From: JAHEFT01 sp963700705
GTDB taxonomy: Bacteria > Pseudomonadota > Gammaproteobacteria > Xanthomonadales > SZUA-36
Reading direction: 5' to 3'
NCBI GenBank assembly: GCA_963700705.1
Contig: CAVOYQ010000010.1
Span: 124,001-188,000 of the forward strand
Length of the DNA: 64,000 bases
The notes under the pieces are model-generated. The model searched no databases, was not told where the DNA came from, and worked only from the letters and a program-made list of their open reading frames with translations. Of this stretch, positions 1 through 9,803 are shown in pieces. Numbering within the stretch: position 1 is the stretch's first letter; each line of letters begins with the position of its first letter. The translations under genes and the position numbers were made by a program.

Positions 1-904
1 CACGGCTTCCAGTGCGGCGAGTGGGGTAACTTCGGCTCCAAGGGTGAGTTTCCGCCGGATCAACGCGCGGCGGATGGCGAATGCCTCAGCTTCACCTCGG
101 CGCCGGTGACCGAACCCTGTACCTTCCTGGGTAATCCCGAAGTGGACCTCGAACTGGCGGTGGACAAGCCTGACGCGCTGGTTGCCGTGCGCCTGTGCGA
201 TGTCGCTCCCGATGGCTCATCCGTGCTGGTCACCTGGGGGCTGCTGAACCTGACGCACCGCGACAGCCATGAGCAACCTGCGCCGCTGGAGCCGGGCCGG
301 CGCTACCGCGTGACGGTGCAGTTACGCATGATGGGCTACCAACTGGCGGCCGGTCACCGCTGGCGGCTTGGCGTTTCGCCGACCTTCACCCGGCACGCCT
401 GGCCCTCGCCGGAAACGGTGCAACTGAGTTTGTTTACCGGAGCCGGCTGCCGGTTGCGCTTGCCCGTTCGTGCCCACGCAAAGCGCTGACGGTAATCTTC
501 CTGAATTTCCCCCCGCCGAAATATCGCCACCCCTGGCCACCGCCCGCATCCGCACGTCCCGGCGCGAGCATACGGTGACCCATGACCAGGTGGATGGCTG
601 GATCACGATGACCGTGGTCAATGACGAAGGCCGTATGCGTTTCCTGGACAATGGCCTGGAAACGGATCATTGCAGCACGGAAACGTTCAAGGTGCGCGAG
701 GGCGACCCACTGTCCGTCAGCCAGCACTTTCGTACCGTGATTGAATTCCAGCGCGATGACTGGCGCGTGCGCGTGGAGACCGACAGCCTGATGACAGCGG
801 ATGCAACCCATTTTCACCTTTCCAACCACATGGACGCCTACGAGGGGGATGGCCGGGTGTTTACCAAATCCTGGACAAAAGCGATTCCCCGCGACCACGT
901 GTAA
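1..904 (+). CDS. CocE/NonD-type hydrolase, C-terminal part, frameshifted
   Basis: The window opens inside this gene, so the alpha/beta-hydrolase domain with the catalytic residues is missing. What remains is the beta-sandwich domain typical of X-Pro dipeptidyl-peptidase/CocE enzymes: a run reading EPCTFLGNPEVDLELAVD, then VAVRLCDVAPDGSSVLVTWG and the RYRVTVQLRMMGYQLAAGHR stretch. The first frame stops at 489. The same protein continues one base over from about 470 to 904 with RMRFLDNGLETDHCSTETF, as in the long (about 650 residue) members of the family. One extra base near 470-489 explains the break. The substrate cannot be told from this part; family members cleave esters or amides. TrmY starts 19 bases downstream on the same strand. 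Confidence 0.75.
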
Positions 905-922
905 GTAAAGGGGCAACCAGGT

Positions 923-1744
923 ATGCGCACTTTTGTCCTTCGAGCCCGGGCCGCACCCACCGACAGCCAACGCCTGCTGGCAGGTGTTGGTGGCGATGCA
1001 CACACAGAGATCCTGGCGCACAGCCTGATGAACGCCATGTTCGTGGCGCAGTCACACCGCGCGGATGTCGTGGTTCACCTGGTGTTGGAAAGCACCCCGG
1101 ATTACTCCCGCACCGTTACCATCGTCGCCAATGAACTACGCGATCTCGACGGTTTTCACGAACGGGCATTGCTGGACAAGGTGGCCCTGGCGCTGGATGT
1201 ATCCCGGGGCATGGGCAAGGATACGGAGCGGCCGGTGGAACCGGGCATCACCGTGCGCACGCTGAGTTTTGAAAAGCTGGTCCAACAACTGGCGGAAAAC
1301 CATCAGCTCTATATCATGGCTAAAAAAGGTGTCAGCATCCGTGAACTGGCCATTGCCAAAAACCCCTGTTTCCTGCTCACCGACCACATCCCCATGCCGA
1401 AAAAAAGTTTCAGCAGCCTGGAACGCCTGGGCGCGCAAAAGATCAGCCTGGGACCCAGAATGCTGTTTGCCTCGCAATGCATCGTGCTGATCCATAATCA
1501 ACTGGATCTGCTGAAATATTTGGGCATAAAGGACTGGAAGAACCATGTTTTGTCCAAACGACAAGCCCCGATGCACCAGGCTACCGTCCCATCGCATTAC
1601 GGTCAGCAGGTCATCATCGACCAGTGCGGAAGTTGCGGGGGAATCTGGTTTGACGCCTTTGAACTCTACAAGGTAAAGCAGGGCGAAGCGGTATCCGTGG
1701 AAGCCGTCGATTCAGACAGCTTGACGGACACTTTCCGATATTGA
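923..1744 (+). CDS. trmY: TrmY-like tRNA pseudouridine(54)-N1-methyltransferase
   Basis: Residues 1 to about 200 match the TrmY/DUF358 SPOUT methyltransferases, which in archaea methylate pseudouridine 54 of tRNA using S-adenosylmethionine. The family signature FLLTDHIPMPKKSFSSLE is followed by ISLGPRMLFASQCIVLIHNQ, which forms the knotted cofactor site. Family proteins end at about this point, but this frame stays open for some 70 more residues. That tail carries a CGSCGGIWFD zinc-ribbon sequence belonging to the overlapping next gene, whose own start is at 1545 in another frame. The extension is therefore probably an artefact of a frameshift near 1570, and the native TrmY should end between about 1550 and 1650. 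A bacterial TrmY is uncommon. Its substrate here is inferred from family only. Confidence 0.8.
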   Translation: MRTFVLRARAAPTDSQRLLAGVGGDAHTEILAHSLMNAMFVAQSHRADVVVHLVLESTPDYSRTVTIVANELRDLDGFHERALLDKVALALDVSRGMGKDTERPVEPGITVRTLSFEKLVQQLAENHQLYIMAKKGVSIRELAIAKNPCFLLTDHIPMPKKSFSSLERLGAQKISLGPRMLFASQCIVLIHNQLDLLKYLGIKDWKNHVLSKRQAPMHQATVPSHYGQQVIIDQCGSCGGIWFDAFELYKVKQGEAVSVEAVDSDSLTDTFRY

Positions 1745-2156
1745 TCATCCAAGCCTGCTGTGCCCGCGAGACCGGACGAAGCTGGTTCAATTCGAAGACC
1801 CCAAATTTCCAAGGGAAATTATTTTAACGCGTTGCCCGAAATGCCAGGGATTCTGGTTGAACCGGGGTGTGTTTACCCAATACCAGGAAGCCCGCCAGAA
1901 ATTGATGCGCCCCAGGGAAAAATCGCCCGAGGACATCAAGCTGAACGAAGATATCAAGCGGATGCTGCAAGCGCGTCTCGGCGGAAGTAATCCGGACCTG
2001 TTGGCAAGGGCTGGCAAATTCCTGTCTGCACCCGTTGGAAATAATGCGCTTTTCCCCTCGGGTTCAGGCGAGAGAACGCCCGCTGCGGAAAACACCTTTG
2101 ATTCGATTTTGAATATCCTGCTCGTACTCTTGAGGCTATTTATTTTCAGATCATGA
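1545..2156 (+). CDS. two-zinc-ribbon protein, frameshifted
   Basis: Reconstructed from three frames. It starts at ATG 1545 with MFCPND. A frame change near 1570 moves it into the frame used by TrmY, giving IIDQCGSCGGIWFDAFELYK. A second change near 1733, at a TTTCC run, leads into LLCPRDRTKL and LTRCPKCQGFWLNRGVFTQY, ending at 2156. The two CPxD...CxxCxGxW(F/L) units are zf-TFIIB-type zinc ribbons, a family of small bacterial proteins of unknown role. The C-terminal tail is charged and then hydrophobic (ILNILLVLLRLFIF), so it may touch a membrane. Overall length is a multiple of three, as expected for one +1 and one -1 change. The start overlaps the end of TrmY, suggesting translational coupling. 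Confidence 0.55.
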
Positions 2157-2250
2157 AGTCATGAAAATTTAACGCTTCTGGGCTTGTTGGGTTCGGAAAA
2201 CTCGTTGCGCACACTTCCCGCTACCCCATCCGCCGTTTAACCGCCTAAAA

Positions 2251-2637
2251 CTAAAGTTTTTCCAGGTGTTGCCGAATCCAGGGCAGTAGGTGATCGTAGT
2301 CACATTGACCCCGTTCAAGTGAACCAATGATGAACGAATAGCCGCTGTCAGGATCGACTTTGAGCTTCCAACCGTTGAGGCGTAGAAAAATATCAGTGCT
2401 GAAAAAGGCGACTCGCTTGTTGCCATCGACAAAAGCATGATTGCTGATCAATGACTCGAACAACGCGGATGCCATCTGCGCAAGGTCTTCGTAGTAGCCG
2501 GTCCGAGGACGAAATAAAGCGCTTTCCAGTAAACCTTTATCCCGAATGCTCGCGGTACCACCAAATTTTTCAATCACGCGCTGGTGAATGGCGATCGTTT
2601 CGTCGACAGACAGAAACTGAACGCCACTATTTGGCAA
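2251..2637 (-). CDS. doc: Doc-family (Fic-fold) toxin
   Basis: A 128-residue death-on-curing toxin. The Fic/Doc core motif reads HAFVDGNKR (HxFxDGNKR) and is followed by VAFFSTDIFLRLNG, the helix after the active loop. The N-terminal LSVDETIAIHQRVIEKFGG is also typical. Doc toxins phosphorylate EF-Tu and arrest translation; that activity is inferred from the family. The gene follows a 70-residue antitoxin gene and overlaps it by 11 bases, the usual order of such modules. Length and motif are complete, so the toxin should be functional when not neutralised. Confidence 0.88.
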   Translation of the reverse strand: MPNSGVQFLSVDETIAIHQRVIEKFGGTASIRDKGLLESALFRPRTGYYEDLAQMASALFESLISNHAFVDGNKRVAFFSTDIFLRLNGWKLKVDPDSGYSFIIGSLERGQCDYDHLLPWIRQHLEKL

Positions 2638-2839
2638 GAAGTTGACCCAATTCTTCGTTTTCGTTTATCGAGTCTTCAAGGTGTGACAGCACGACTGGCC
2701 GGAGGCGTCGTTTTCTCACGTAATCGGCAACGGCCTCGGAGAGCAGACCGGAAATACTCTGCTGAGATTCAATTGCTATCGACTGCAGAGCTTCCCATTC
2801 GGACTGCTCGACTTTGGAACTGATCTTGATTTTTGCCAT
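2627..2839 (-). CDS. small DNA-binding antitoxin, ribbon-helix-helix-like
   Basis: Seventy residues starting MAKIKISSKVEQSEWEALQS, with SISGLLSEAVADYVRKRR resembling the second half of a ribbon-helix-helix domain. The acidic C-terminus (HLEDSINENEELGQLLAK) would wrap the toxin. It lies directly upstream of, and overlaps, the Doc toxin. A strong palindrome lies 12 bases upstream of its start codon (2852-2887), which fits autorepression by the antitoxin or the toxin-antitoxin complex. The fold assignment is from sequence pattern only. Confidence 0.75.
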   Translation of the reverse strand: MAKIKISSKVEQSEWEALQSIAIESQQSISGLLSEAVADYVRKRRLRPVVLSHLEDSINENEELGQLLAK

Positions 2840-2851
2840 ATTCCGAGACTA

Positions 2852-2887
2852 GCAAGCAATGTCATGACATGTCAAGACATTGCTTGC
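2852..2887. promoter_or_regulatory. nested palindrome, probable antitoxin operator
   Basis: Perfect 12-base inverted repeat: GCAAGCAATGTC at 2852-2863 and GACATTGCTTGC at 2876-2887. The 12-base spacer holds a second perfect palindrome, TGACATGTCA. The site is 12 bases upstream of the antitoxin start at 2839, where a toxin-antitoxin operator is expected. It could also form a hairpin downstream of the FKBP gene, but no T-run follows it, which argues against a terminator. Confidence 0.75.
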
Positions 2888-2955
2888 CGGAATTTGACTT
2901 TCAGGTATTCCGAAATCCCGCCGGGGCAATTTTCGCGGATGGTTACATCAACGAC

Positions 2956-3384
2956 TCAGGCAATTTCGACCAGGCTGATTTCGAAGTTCAGGGTTTTACC
3001 CGCCAGGGGATGGTTGGCGTCCACGGTAATCGTTTCATCCCCGACTGCTGTCACGGTCAACTGCACAGGCTGCTGGTTCTGATTCTGGGCCTGCAGCATC
3101 ATGCCTTCCACCGGCACCAGGTCGTCCGGCAAGGCGCTTTTTGGCACTTCCTGGATGGCCTGCTCGTTGCGGTGCCCGTAGGCGTCTTCGGGAGCGATGG
3201 AGACGGTTTTACTTTCACCAACGGCCATGCCTTCAACGGCTTTGTCAAAACCCGGTATCACCTGGCCTGATCCCAGCTGGAACTCCAGTGGATCCCGTCC
3301 TTCGGAACTGTCGAATTGACTGCCGTTCTCCAGTGTGCCCGTATAGTGAATTTTTACCGTTTTTCCTGCTGTTGCCTGGCTCAT
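2956..3384 (-). CDS. fkpB: FKBP-type peptidyl-prolyl cis-trans isomerase, SlpA-like
   Basis: A 142-residue two-domain FKBP. The N-terminal half begins VKIHYTGTLENGSQFDSS and continues PLEFQLGSGQVIPGFDKAV, the FKBP active-site edge. The insert-in-flap domain covers roughly residues 70-125 (PEDAYGHRNE through ETITVDANHPLAGKTL). There is no histidine-rich tail, so it is SlpA-like rather than SlyD. The start at 3384 is chosen because it has a good ribosome-binding site (CAGGAGA seven bases upstream). The longer reading to 3507 has no such site and an unconserved N-terminus. It should be a cytosolic folding helper. It sits between two toxin-antitoxin modules on the same strand. Confidence 0.9.
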   Translation of the reverse strand: MSQATAGKTVKIHYTGTLENGSQFDSSEGRDPLEFQLGSGQVIPGFDKAVEGMAVGESKTVSIAPEDAYGHRNEQAIQEVPKSALPDDLVPVEGMMLQAQNQNQQPVQLTVTAVGDETITVDANHPLAGKTLNFEISLVEIA

Positions 3385-3516
3385 CGATATCTCCTGAATG
3401 GGTTCAAAAAAAATCGCCCTTTGGAAACTAAGGTCAGTCACCTCGGGGCGAGTCATATTTAAACATGGGAACAGGAATCCACAATTCAAGTCGCCTTCCA
3501 GTATCAACGAATGCAG

Positions 3517-3912
3517 CTACCCTGAACCACCGGGGCCAGAGTTTTCGCGAAACCAGTCAGCAAGTTGCCTTTCGTTAATAACACCCGATGCGACGCCAAG
3601 GATAATTCGTGTTGCCTCTGGCTCAGTAGCGATCAATTTTTCCCCGTTCAATTCCAGAAAAGCCGCCCCGGCCAGAAAACCGGCGCGCTTGTTACCATCC
3701 ATGAAGGGGTGGTTTTTTACAATACCAAAAGTATAGGCCGCGGCAAGGTCGCGAAGGTCGGGACTCCCGTAGGCAAACAGGTTTTTGGGGCGCGCCAGGG
3801 CAGAGGCCAACAAGTGGCTATCCCGAAGGCCCTCTTGGCCACCAAAATTGGCCAATGACATCTCGTGCGCGATGAGGACGGCTGCGTCCAGCAACCAGGT
3901 GGGTTCATTCAC
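3517..3912 (-). CDS. doc: Doc-family (Fic-fold) toxin, second module
   Basis: A 131-residue Doc toxin with motif HPFMDGNKR followed by AGFLAGAAFLELNG. The N-terminal part (FGGQEGLRDSHLLASALARP) is the conserved region before the core. It differs clearly from the toxin at 2251-2637, so this is not a recent duplication. It overlaps the AbrB-type antitoxin gene by 8 bases and is complete. The expected role is kinase-type inactivation of EF-Tu, by family. Confidence 0.88.
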   Translation of the reverse strand: MNEPTWLLDAAVLIAHEMSLANFGGQEGLRDSHLLASALARPKNLFAYGSPDLRDLAAAYTFGIVKNHPFMDGNKRAGFLAGAAFLELNGEKLIATEPEATRIILGVASGVINERQLADWFRENSGPGGSG

Positions 3913-4132
3913 CGAGAACTTTGAGGGTATTGCGGTAACGCCTGGTCAATCCTTCAATGACTTTCATTTGCTCGACCAGATCCGGATCATGAGGCGTGAT
4001 TCGATAACCGCCCCCGGGAAGTTCGGTCAGGTAGACCGCATCTCCCTCGGCAACGTTCATCCGGGCAGCCACGCTCACTGGAACGGTAACTGTCAGCGAG
4101 TTTCCAACTTTTCGAATCTTCAATTCATTCAT
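3905..4132 (-). CDS. AbrB/MazE-type antitoxin
   Basis: A 75-residue swapped-hairpin (SpoVT-AbrB) protein: MNELKIRKVGNSLTVTVP is the classic N-terminal strand-turn-strand and is followed by AEGDAVYLTELPGGG. The start at 4132 is preferred because the conserved domain begins there; a longer reading to 4183 runs back through the operator. It precedes its Doc toxin with an 8-base overlap. Tandem palindromes at 4154-4174, just upstream, fit autoregulation by this fold. Confidence 0.85.
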   Translation of the reverse strand: MNELKIRKVGNSLTVTVPVSVAARMNVAEGDAVYLTELPGGGYRITPHDPDLVEQMKVIEGLTRRYRNTLKVLGE

Positions 4133-4153
4133 GTTCTGATTCACCAAGCATTC

Positions 4154-4174
4154 TGTATATACAAAAGTATACAC
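4154..4174. promoter_or_regulatory. tandem palindromes, probable AbrB-type operator
   Basis: The sequence TGTATATACAAAAGTATACA holds two perfect palindromes, GTATATAC and GTATAC, separated by four A. Alternating TA-rich palindromes like these are the usual targets of MazE/AbrB antitoxins. The site is about 22 bases upstream of the antitoxin start at 4132. Confidence 0.6.
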
Positions 4175-4217
4175 CAACACCAAAACTTTTCCAAACGGAC
4201 AAGATCAGTAACCGCCC

Positions 4218-5450
4218 CTATTCAAAAAAGTCGGAAAGCGCCTCCAAAAATACATATTCATCCAGGCCTTCCCTGCCCACCGGTTTCGGTTGCGCGCTCC
4301 ACATCGCCACTACCAGGTTCTTATCGGGATCGACGAACACGAACTGGCCGAAAATTCCAATCGCTGCGTAACTGTTGCCGTGCAGCGGCCACAACATGTA
4401 GCCGTAGTCGACCGTTTCACCTGCGACGATTTTTGGCGTGCTGGCTTCCTGCACCCAGCCCTCGGGCAGCACCCGCTGACCATCGATCACGCCGTCGTTG
4501 AGCAGGAACAATCCGAATCGCGCATAGTCGCGCAGCGTTGCCGACAAACCGCTGCCCCCTACTTCCAGGCCATCCGGAGACTCCAGCCACCAGGTCGCGT
4601 CGGACTCCATTCCCACCCGCGACCAGATCTTCTCGGACAGGTAGTCGGCGACCGGCTTGCCGGTGGCGGCCGCCACCAGGGCGCCGGCAACCTGGGTTTC
4701 CCCGGTGCTGTAGTTCCACCGGGTGCCCGGTTCGGCCGCTCGTGGCAAGGCCGCCATCAGGTCGAGTATCGCGCCCGGCTGCTGCCCGATCTGCGCTTCC
4801 AGCATGCGCCGGCGGTCTGAAGACGGATCGGTGTAGGTTTCGTTCCAGGCCACGCCGGACGTCATTTGCAACAGGTTTTTCACGGTCACACCGTCATAGG
4901 CCGTGCCTTTGAAACGCGGCAGGTAATTGACGATCGGGTCGTCGATGCTGTCAATGTAGCCATCCTGTATCGCGGCGCCTATCAGCGTCGCGGTCATCGA
5001 CTTGACCACCGACATCGACATCCAGCGTGTGTGCTCGTCATTGCCCAGCAGGTACTTTTCAAACAGGATTTCACCGTCTTTGATGATCAGTATGCCGCTG
5101 ACCCGGTTCAGGGACAGCACGTCATAGAGGTCATAGGTCTGGCCGTCCACGGAATAAGAGAACTCCGGGAATGGCTGGTCGCTGACCGGCAGGGTTTGGG
5201 TGGTTTCACCGCGGTGCACCGTCCGGGTCGGAAACAACCGGTCTATGTTGCGAAAGGTGTTGACCTGGATATCGGGATACAGCTTTCCGTCATAGACCTC
5301 GCGGACCGTGCCGATGGGCTCGTTCGCGTGAGCATAAACGGGTTCAGATGCGATGGCGGGAAAGCTCACCGCCATGCTCAGGATGACTACGAACAGTTTA
5401 ACGACACAGCGGACGGTGAACGCTTTCGAAATCAGAATGGGTTTGAGCAT
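4218..5450 (-). CDS. exported class C beta-lactamase-fold serine hydrolase
   Basis: About 410 residues. The N-terminus is a signal peptide (VVKLFVVILSMAVSFPAIAS). The catalytic SxxK is SVVK within WMSMSVVKSMTATL. The second motif region reads WNYSTGETQ, so the usual YxN asparagine is replaced by threonine. The C-terminal third has DYGYMLWPL and AAIGIFGQFVFVDP. Family members include esterases, D-aminopeptidases and 6-aminohexanoate hydrolases, and the real substrate cannot be told. ATG 5450 is preferred over GTG 5459 because GTGGGGA lies just upstream. It is followed after 38 bases by the thiolase gene on the same strand, but no functional link is evident. Confidence 0.82.
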   Translation of the reverse strand: MLKPILISKAFTVRCVVKLFVVILSMAVSFPAIASEPVYAHANEPIGTVREVYDGKLYPDIQVNTFRNIDRLFPTRTVHRGETTQTLPVSDQPFPEFSYSVDGQTYDLYDVLSLNRVSGILIIKDGEILFEKYLLGNDEHTRWMSMSVVKSMTATLIGAAIQDGYIDSIDDPIVNYLPRFKGTAYDGVTVKNLLQMTSGVAWNETYTDPSSDRRRMLEAQIGQQPGAILDLMAALPRAAEPGTRWNYSTGETQVAGALVAAATGKPVADYLSEKIWSRVGMESDATWWLESPDGLEVGGSGLSATLRDYARFGLFLLNDGVIDGQRVLPEGWVQEASTPKIVAGETVDYGYMLWPLHGNSYAAIGIFGQFVFVDPDKNLVVAMWSAQPKPVGREGLDEYVFLEALSDFFE

Positions 5451-5488
5451 GGTCCCCACGTTATGGCATTTACGAGGGATGGATCCAC

Positions 5489-6672
5489 TCAGGCAATTTC
5501 AAACAGCGATGCAGCGCCCTGGCCGCCGCCGATGCACATGGTGCATACAACGTATCTGACGCCCCGGCGTTTGCCTTCGATCAGGGCATGCCCGACCATC
5601 CGCGCCCCGGACATTCCGTACGGGTGGCCGATGGAAATCGCGCCGCCGTTGACGTTCAGAATCTCGTTGGGAATGCCCAGCCGGTCGCGGCAGTAAACCA
5701 CCTGCACGGCAAATGCCTCGTTGAGTTCCCACAGGCCGATATCATCCATCCCCAGGCCATTGCGTTCCAGCAGCCGGGGAACGGCGAATACCGGCCCGAT
5801 GCCCATCTCATCCGGCTCACAACCGGCAACGGCCGTGCCGCGGTAATAACCCAGCGGTTCCAGGCCGCGTTTTTCGGCCAGCCCGGCCTCCATCACGACC
5901 GCAGCGGATGCGCCATCGGACAACTGGCTGGCGTTTCCCGCGGTGATGAAGCCGTTTTCACGGACGGTTTTCAGGCTCGAGAGCCCGTCGAGTGTCGTGT
6001 CGGGGCGGTTGCCCTCGTCCTTTTCCAACATCACGTCGCGAAAACTGATTTCCTTCGTTTCCCGGTCCATCACGCCCATCGAGGGACGGCAGTGGGACGA
6101 TTTCATCATCCAGTTTCCCGGCAGCCTGCGCGGCAGCCGTGCGCTGCTGGCTTTGCAGCGCGTATTCGTCCTGGGCCTCCCGGCTGACGCCGTACCGGCG
6201 CGCCACGACTTCGGCCGTATCCAGCATCGGCATGTAGATGTTTTCGTGCAGGGCCACCAACCCGGGATCGGACGTACGGTACCGTGTTCATGTGTTCGTT
6301 CTGCACGATGCTGATGGAGTCCTGGCCGCCGCCGACCATGATGTCCACGCCGTCGAACATGATGGTCTTCGCGGCGGCCGCAATGGCCATCATGCCGGAC
6401 GAGCATTGCCGGTCGACGGTCATGCCGCCGACGGTGACCGGCAGCCCCCCGGCCAGCGCGGCGAGCCGTGCAATATTGGGCGCCTGTGAACCCTGGGTCA
6501 GGGCGCAGCCCCAGTTCACGTCTTCCACTTCGGCCGGGTCGAGGCCGGCACGCATCACGGCGTGCCGGATCGCGTGGCCGCCGAGGGTCGGGCCGTCGGT
6601 ATTGTTGAACGCACCACGATAGGCCCGGCCGATCGGCGTGCGGGCGGTTGAGACAATGACGGCTTCGCGCAT
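5489..6672 (-). CDS. acetyl-CoA acetyltransferase/3-ketoacyl-CoA thiolase, frameshifted
   Basis: Last step of beta-oxidation: thiolytic cleavage of 3-ketoacyl-CoA. All catalytic residues are present but in three frames. The N-terminal part (MREAVIVSTARTPIGRAYRG; acylated cysteine in VDRQCSSGMM) runs from 6672 to about 6278. The middle (HENIYMPMLDTAEVVARRYG) runs to about 6080. The C-terminal part has the histidine of GGAISIGHPYGMSG and the second cysteine of CTMCIGGGQG. The reconstructed length of about 394 residues is normal for thiolases. Two base errors, the second near a CCC run, account for the breaks. It lies 23 bases downstream of an acyl-CoA dehydrogenase gene and is the last gene of the minus-strand run. 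Confidence 0.85.
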
Positions 6673-6695
6673 GATTTACTCCCTTCGGGCTCTGA

Positions 6696-7823
6696 TCAGT
6701 AGCCCCGCTGACGGGCAAAGCGGTCCAGGTGGAAATACCTGTCCCCGTAAATGGATTCCAGTATCCGGCAGCGTTTGAGGAAGAAACCGATATCGAACTC
6801 ATCGGTCATGCCGATTCCACCGTGCATCTGGATGGCCTCGGTCGCCGCCTTGTGCGCCGTTTCACTGAGCTTCGCCTTGGTCATGCTGGCCAGTTGGGGG
6901 TCTATCCCGCTGGCCTCGTCCAGGACTTGCAGGGCCTTGAGCACCAGTGATTTGCACATTTCTATTTCGCCGAACAGGTGGGCCGCACGGTGCTGCAGCG
7001 CCTGGAAACTGCCGATGGGAACGCCAAACTGCTTGCGCTCCTTCAGGTATCCGAGGGTTCTCTCGAAGACTTCCTGGGCCAGGCCCAGCAATTCGGCCGA
7101 AGCCCCGATCCGGGCCGCATCCAGGACCTGGTCCAACACGGCCTGGCCGCCATGCAGTGCTCCCAGCAGGCTGTCGGCCGGCAAGCAAAACCCGGTCGAA
7201 CGTGACATTGGCCGCCGCATGCGTATCCAGGACCGGGTAGCGTTCCACGGTGACGCCTTCCGGCGGATCGCCGGCACCAGGAACAGCGACAGGCCGGAAC
7301 CGGTCCATGCACTGACGATAAACGTATCCGCAACGTGACCATCGAGGACCGCCGTCTTGCGGCCGTTGAGACGGAAACCGTCGTCCGAGCGCTTCGGCCT
7401 GGGTTTCAGACGCGTTCCGGTTGATGATTGGAATGCTCATCACAGGCCAGCGCCAGCAGGGTTTCACCGGTCGCCACCCCGGGCAGCAGCGCCGCGCATT
7501 GTTCGCTCGTGCCGGCTGCCGTCAGCGCCGTGACACCGGCCAGGGCGGTGCTCAGCAGCGGGCTGGGAGTCAGCGTTCGTCCGCTTTCCTCCAGTACGAT
7601 GCCGATACCGGTGTAGCCGTATCCCAGGCCGCCGTGCTCTTCGGGAACGAGGATCGCCGGCCAGCCCATGTCGGCCATTTCAGCCCACAGTTCGCGCGAA
7701 AAACCTTCCGCTGTTGCCGCTGTCGCGCAGTTCCCTGAGATGGCTGACCGGTGCGCGTTCCCGCAGAAAATCCCGGGCCGCGTCTTTCAGCATCACCTGT
7801 TCTTCGTTCAGTACCAGTGCCAT
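6696..7823 (-). CDS. acyl-CoA dehydrogenase, multiply frameshifted
   Basis: Start at 7823 (MALVLNEEQVMLKDAARDFL), giving about 376 codons. A first frame change near 7715, by a TTTTT run, leads to WPAILVPEEHGGLGYGYTG. The frame changes again near 7440 and several more times down to about 7190. The C-terminal part is clean (RKQFGVPIGSFQALQHRAAH, then EAIQMHGGIGMTDEFD). These are the substrate and FAD-binding regions of short/medium-chain type acyl-CoA dehydrogenases. With this many changes it is the most damaged gene in the window. It could be a true pseudogene, although its length is still a multiple of three. It lies 11 bases downstream of another acyl-CoA dehydrogenase. Confidence 0.75.
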
Positions 7824-7834
7824 GTTCGTTCCCT

Positions 7835-9008
7835 TCAACCGGGCAGGCCAAGAATGCGCTTGGCCACGATGTTCAGTTGAATTTCCGAGGTGCCGCCCTC
7901 GATCGAGTTGCCCTTGGTGCGCAACCAGGATTTGGGCAGGTCCCCGTCGTGGTTTTCACCGCCTTCCCAGACCAGCGCATCGGTGCCGCCGATGCTCATC
8001 AGCAACTCGTAACGCCGCATGTTCAGTTCGGTGCCGTAGTACTTGAACATGGAGGACGCAGCACCCAGGCTGACCCCGGCTTTGACCTCGTCGCGGGCCC
8101 GCTCGATGGTGTACTCCAGGCACAGCTTGTCGATTTCGAAACGCGCGATGTCCGTGCGCAGCATGGTGTTGCGCAGGATGCCGTTTTCGGTGCCCAGCGC
8201 CTGGATGGCGATCTTGCTGACCGGCGTGCTGCCGACTTTGGAAACCCCGGTTCCGGCGATCATTTCACGTTCATGGGTCAGCAGATACTTGGCCACCGTC
8301 CAGCCCTGGTTCAACTCGCCGATCACCTGGTTCTTCTCCACCCGGACGTTTGTCAAAAAAAGTTTCGGTGAAGGGAGATTTGCCGCTGATCAGCCTGATC
8401 GGCCGGGTTGAAACACCGGGCGTCGCCATGTCAAACAGGACAAAGCTGATGCCTTCGTGCTTTTTCGCCGCGGGGTCGGTGCGCACCAGGCAGAACATCC
8501 AGTCGCCCAGGTCACCGTAAGAGGTCCAGACCTTGGAGCCGTTCAGAATGAAATGATCCCCCAGGTCTTCGGCCCGGGCCTGCAGGCTGGCCAGGTCGGA
8601 TCCGGCGTTCGGTTCGCTGTAGCCCTGGACCCAGCGGATTTCACCCCGCGCGATCGGCGGCAGGTGCTGCTGTTTGAGTTCTTCGGAGCCGAACTTCAGC
8701 AGGGCCGGGCCCAGCATGGAAATACCGAAACTGAACAACGGGGAACGGGCGTGAATCCGGTCCAGTTCCTCTTTGAGAATCTTGGCCTCCTCGCGGCCCA
8801 GTCCGCCGCCACCATACTCCTTCGGCCAGGTCGGCACGGTCCAGCCCTTGCCGGCCATGCGTTCCAGCCAAAGCCGCTGGTCTTCGCTCTGGAACGTGTA
8901 ATCACGGCCGCCCCAACAGATATCGGCCTCGGTAAGGATCGGATGCCGCATCGATTCGGGGCAGTTGGCCTCCAGCCAGTCGCGGACTTCTTGTCTGAAG
9001 GATTCCAT
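7835..9008 (-). CDS. acyl-CoA dehydrogenase, one homopolymer frameshift
   Basis: Reconstructed length is about 390 residues. The N-terminal part runs from MESFRQEVRDWLEANCPESM through the FAD-binding GYSEPNAGSDLASLQ and WTSYGDLGDWMFCLVRT. The C-terminal part starts NVRVEKNQVIGELNQGW and ends EGGTSEIQLNIVAKRILGLP, which is diagnostic of the family. The two halves join at a run of seven A (8355-8361 on the plus strand). Removing one base restores one reading frame, and the gene length is one base over a multiple of three, as expected. The enzyme should oxidise an acyl-CoA to the 2-enoyl-CoA with FAD. The following gene is the acyl-CoA dehydrogenase at 6696-7823, so the two may form a heteromeric pair. 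Confidence 0.88.
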
Positions 9009-9025
9009 GTTTATGACTGCTCCTG

Positions 9026-9790
<765 letters not shown>

Positions 9791-9803
9791 TTGTTTGCTC
9801 CTG

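Noticed and set aside
2852..2887. The palindrome as a rho-independent terminator of the FKBP gene
   Set aside because: No T-run follows the stem, and its distance to the antitoxin start fits an operator better.
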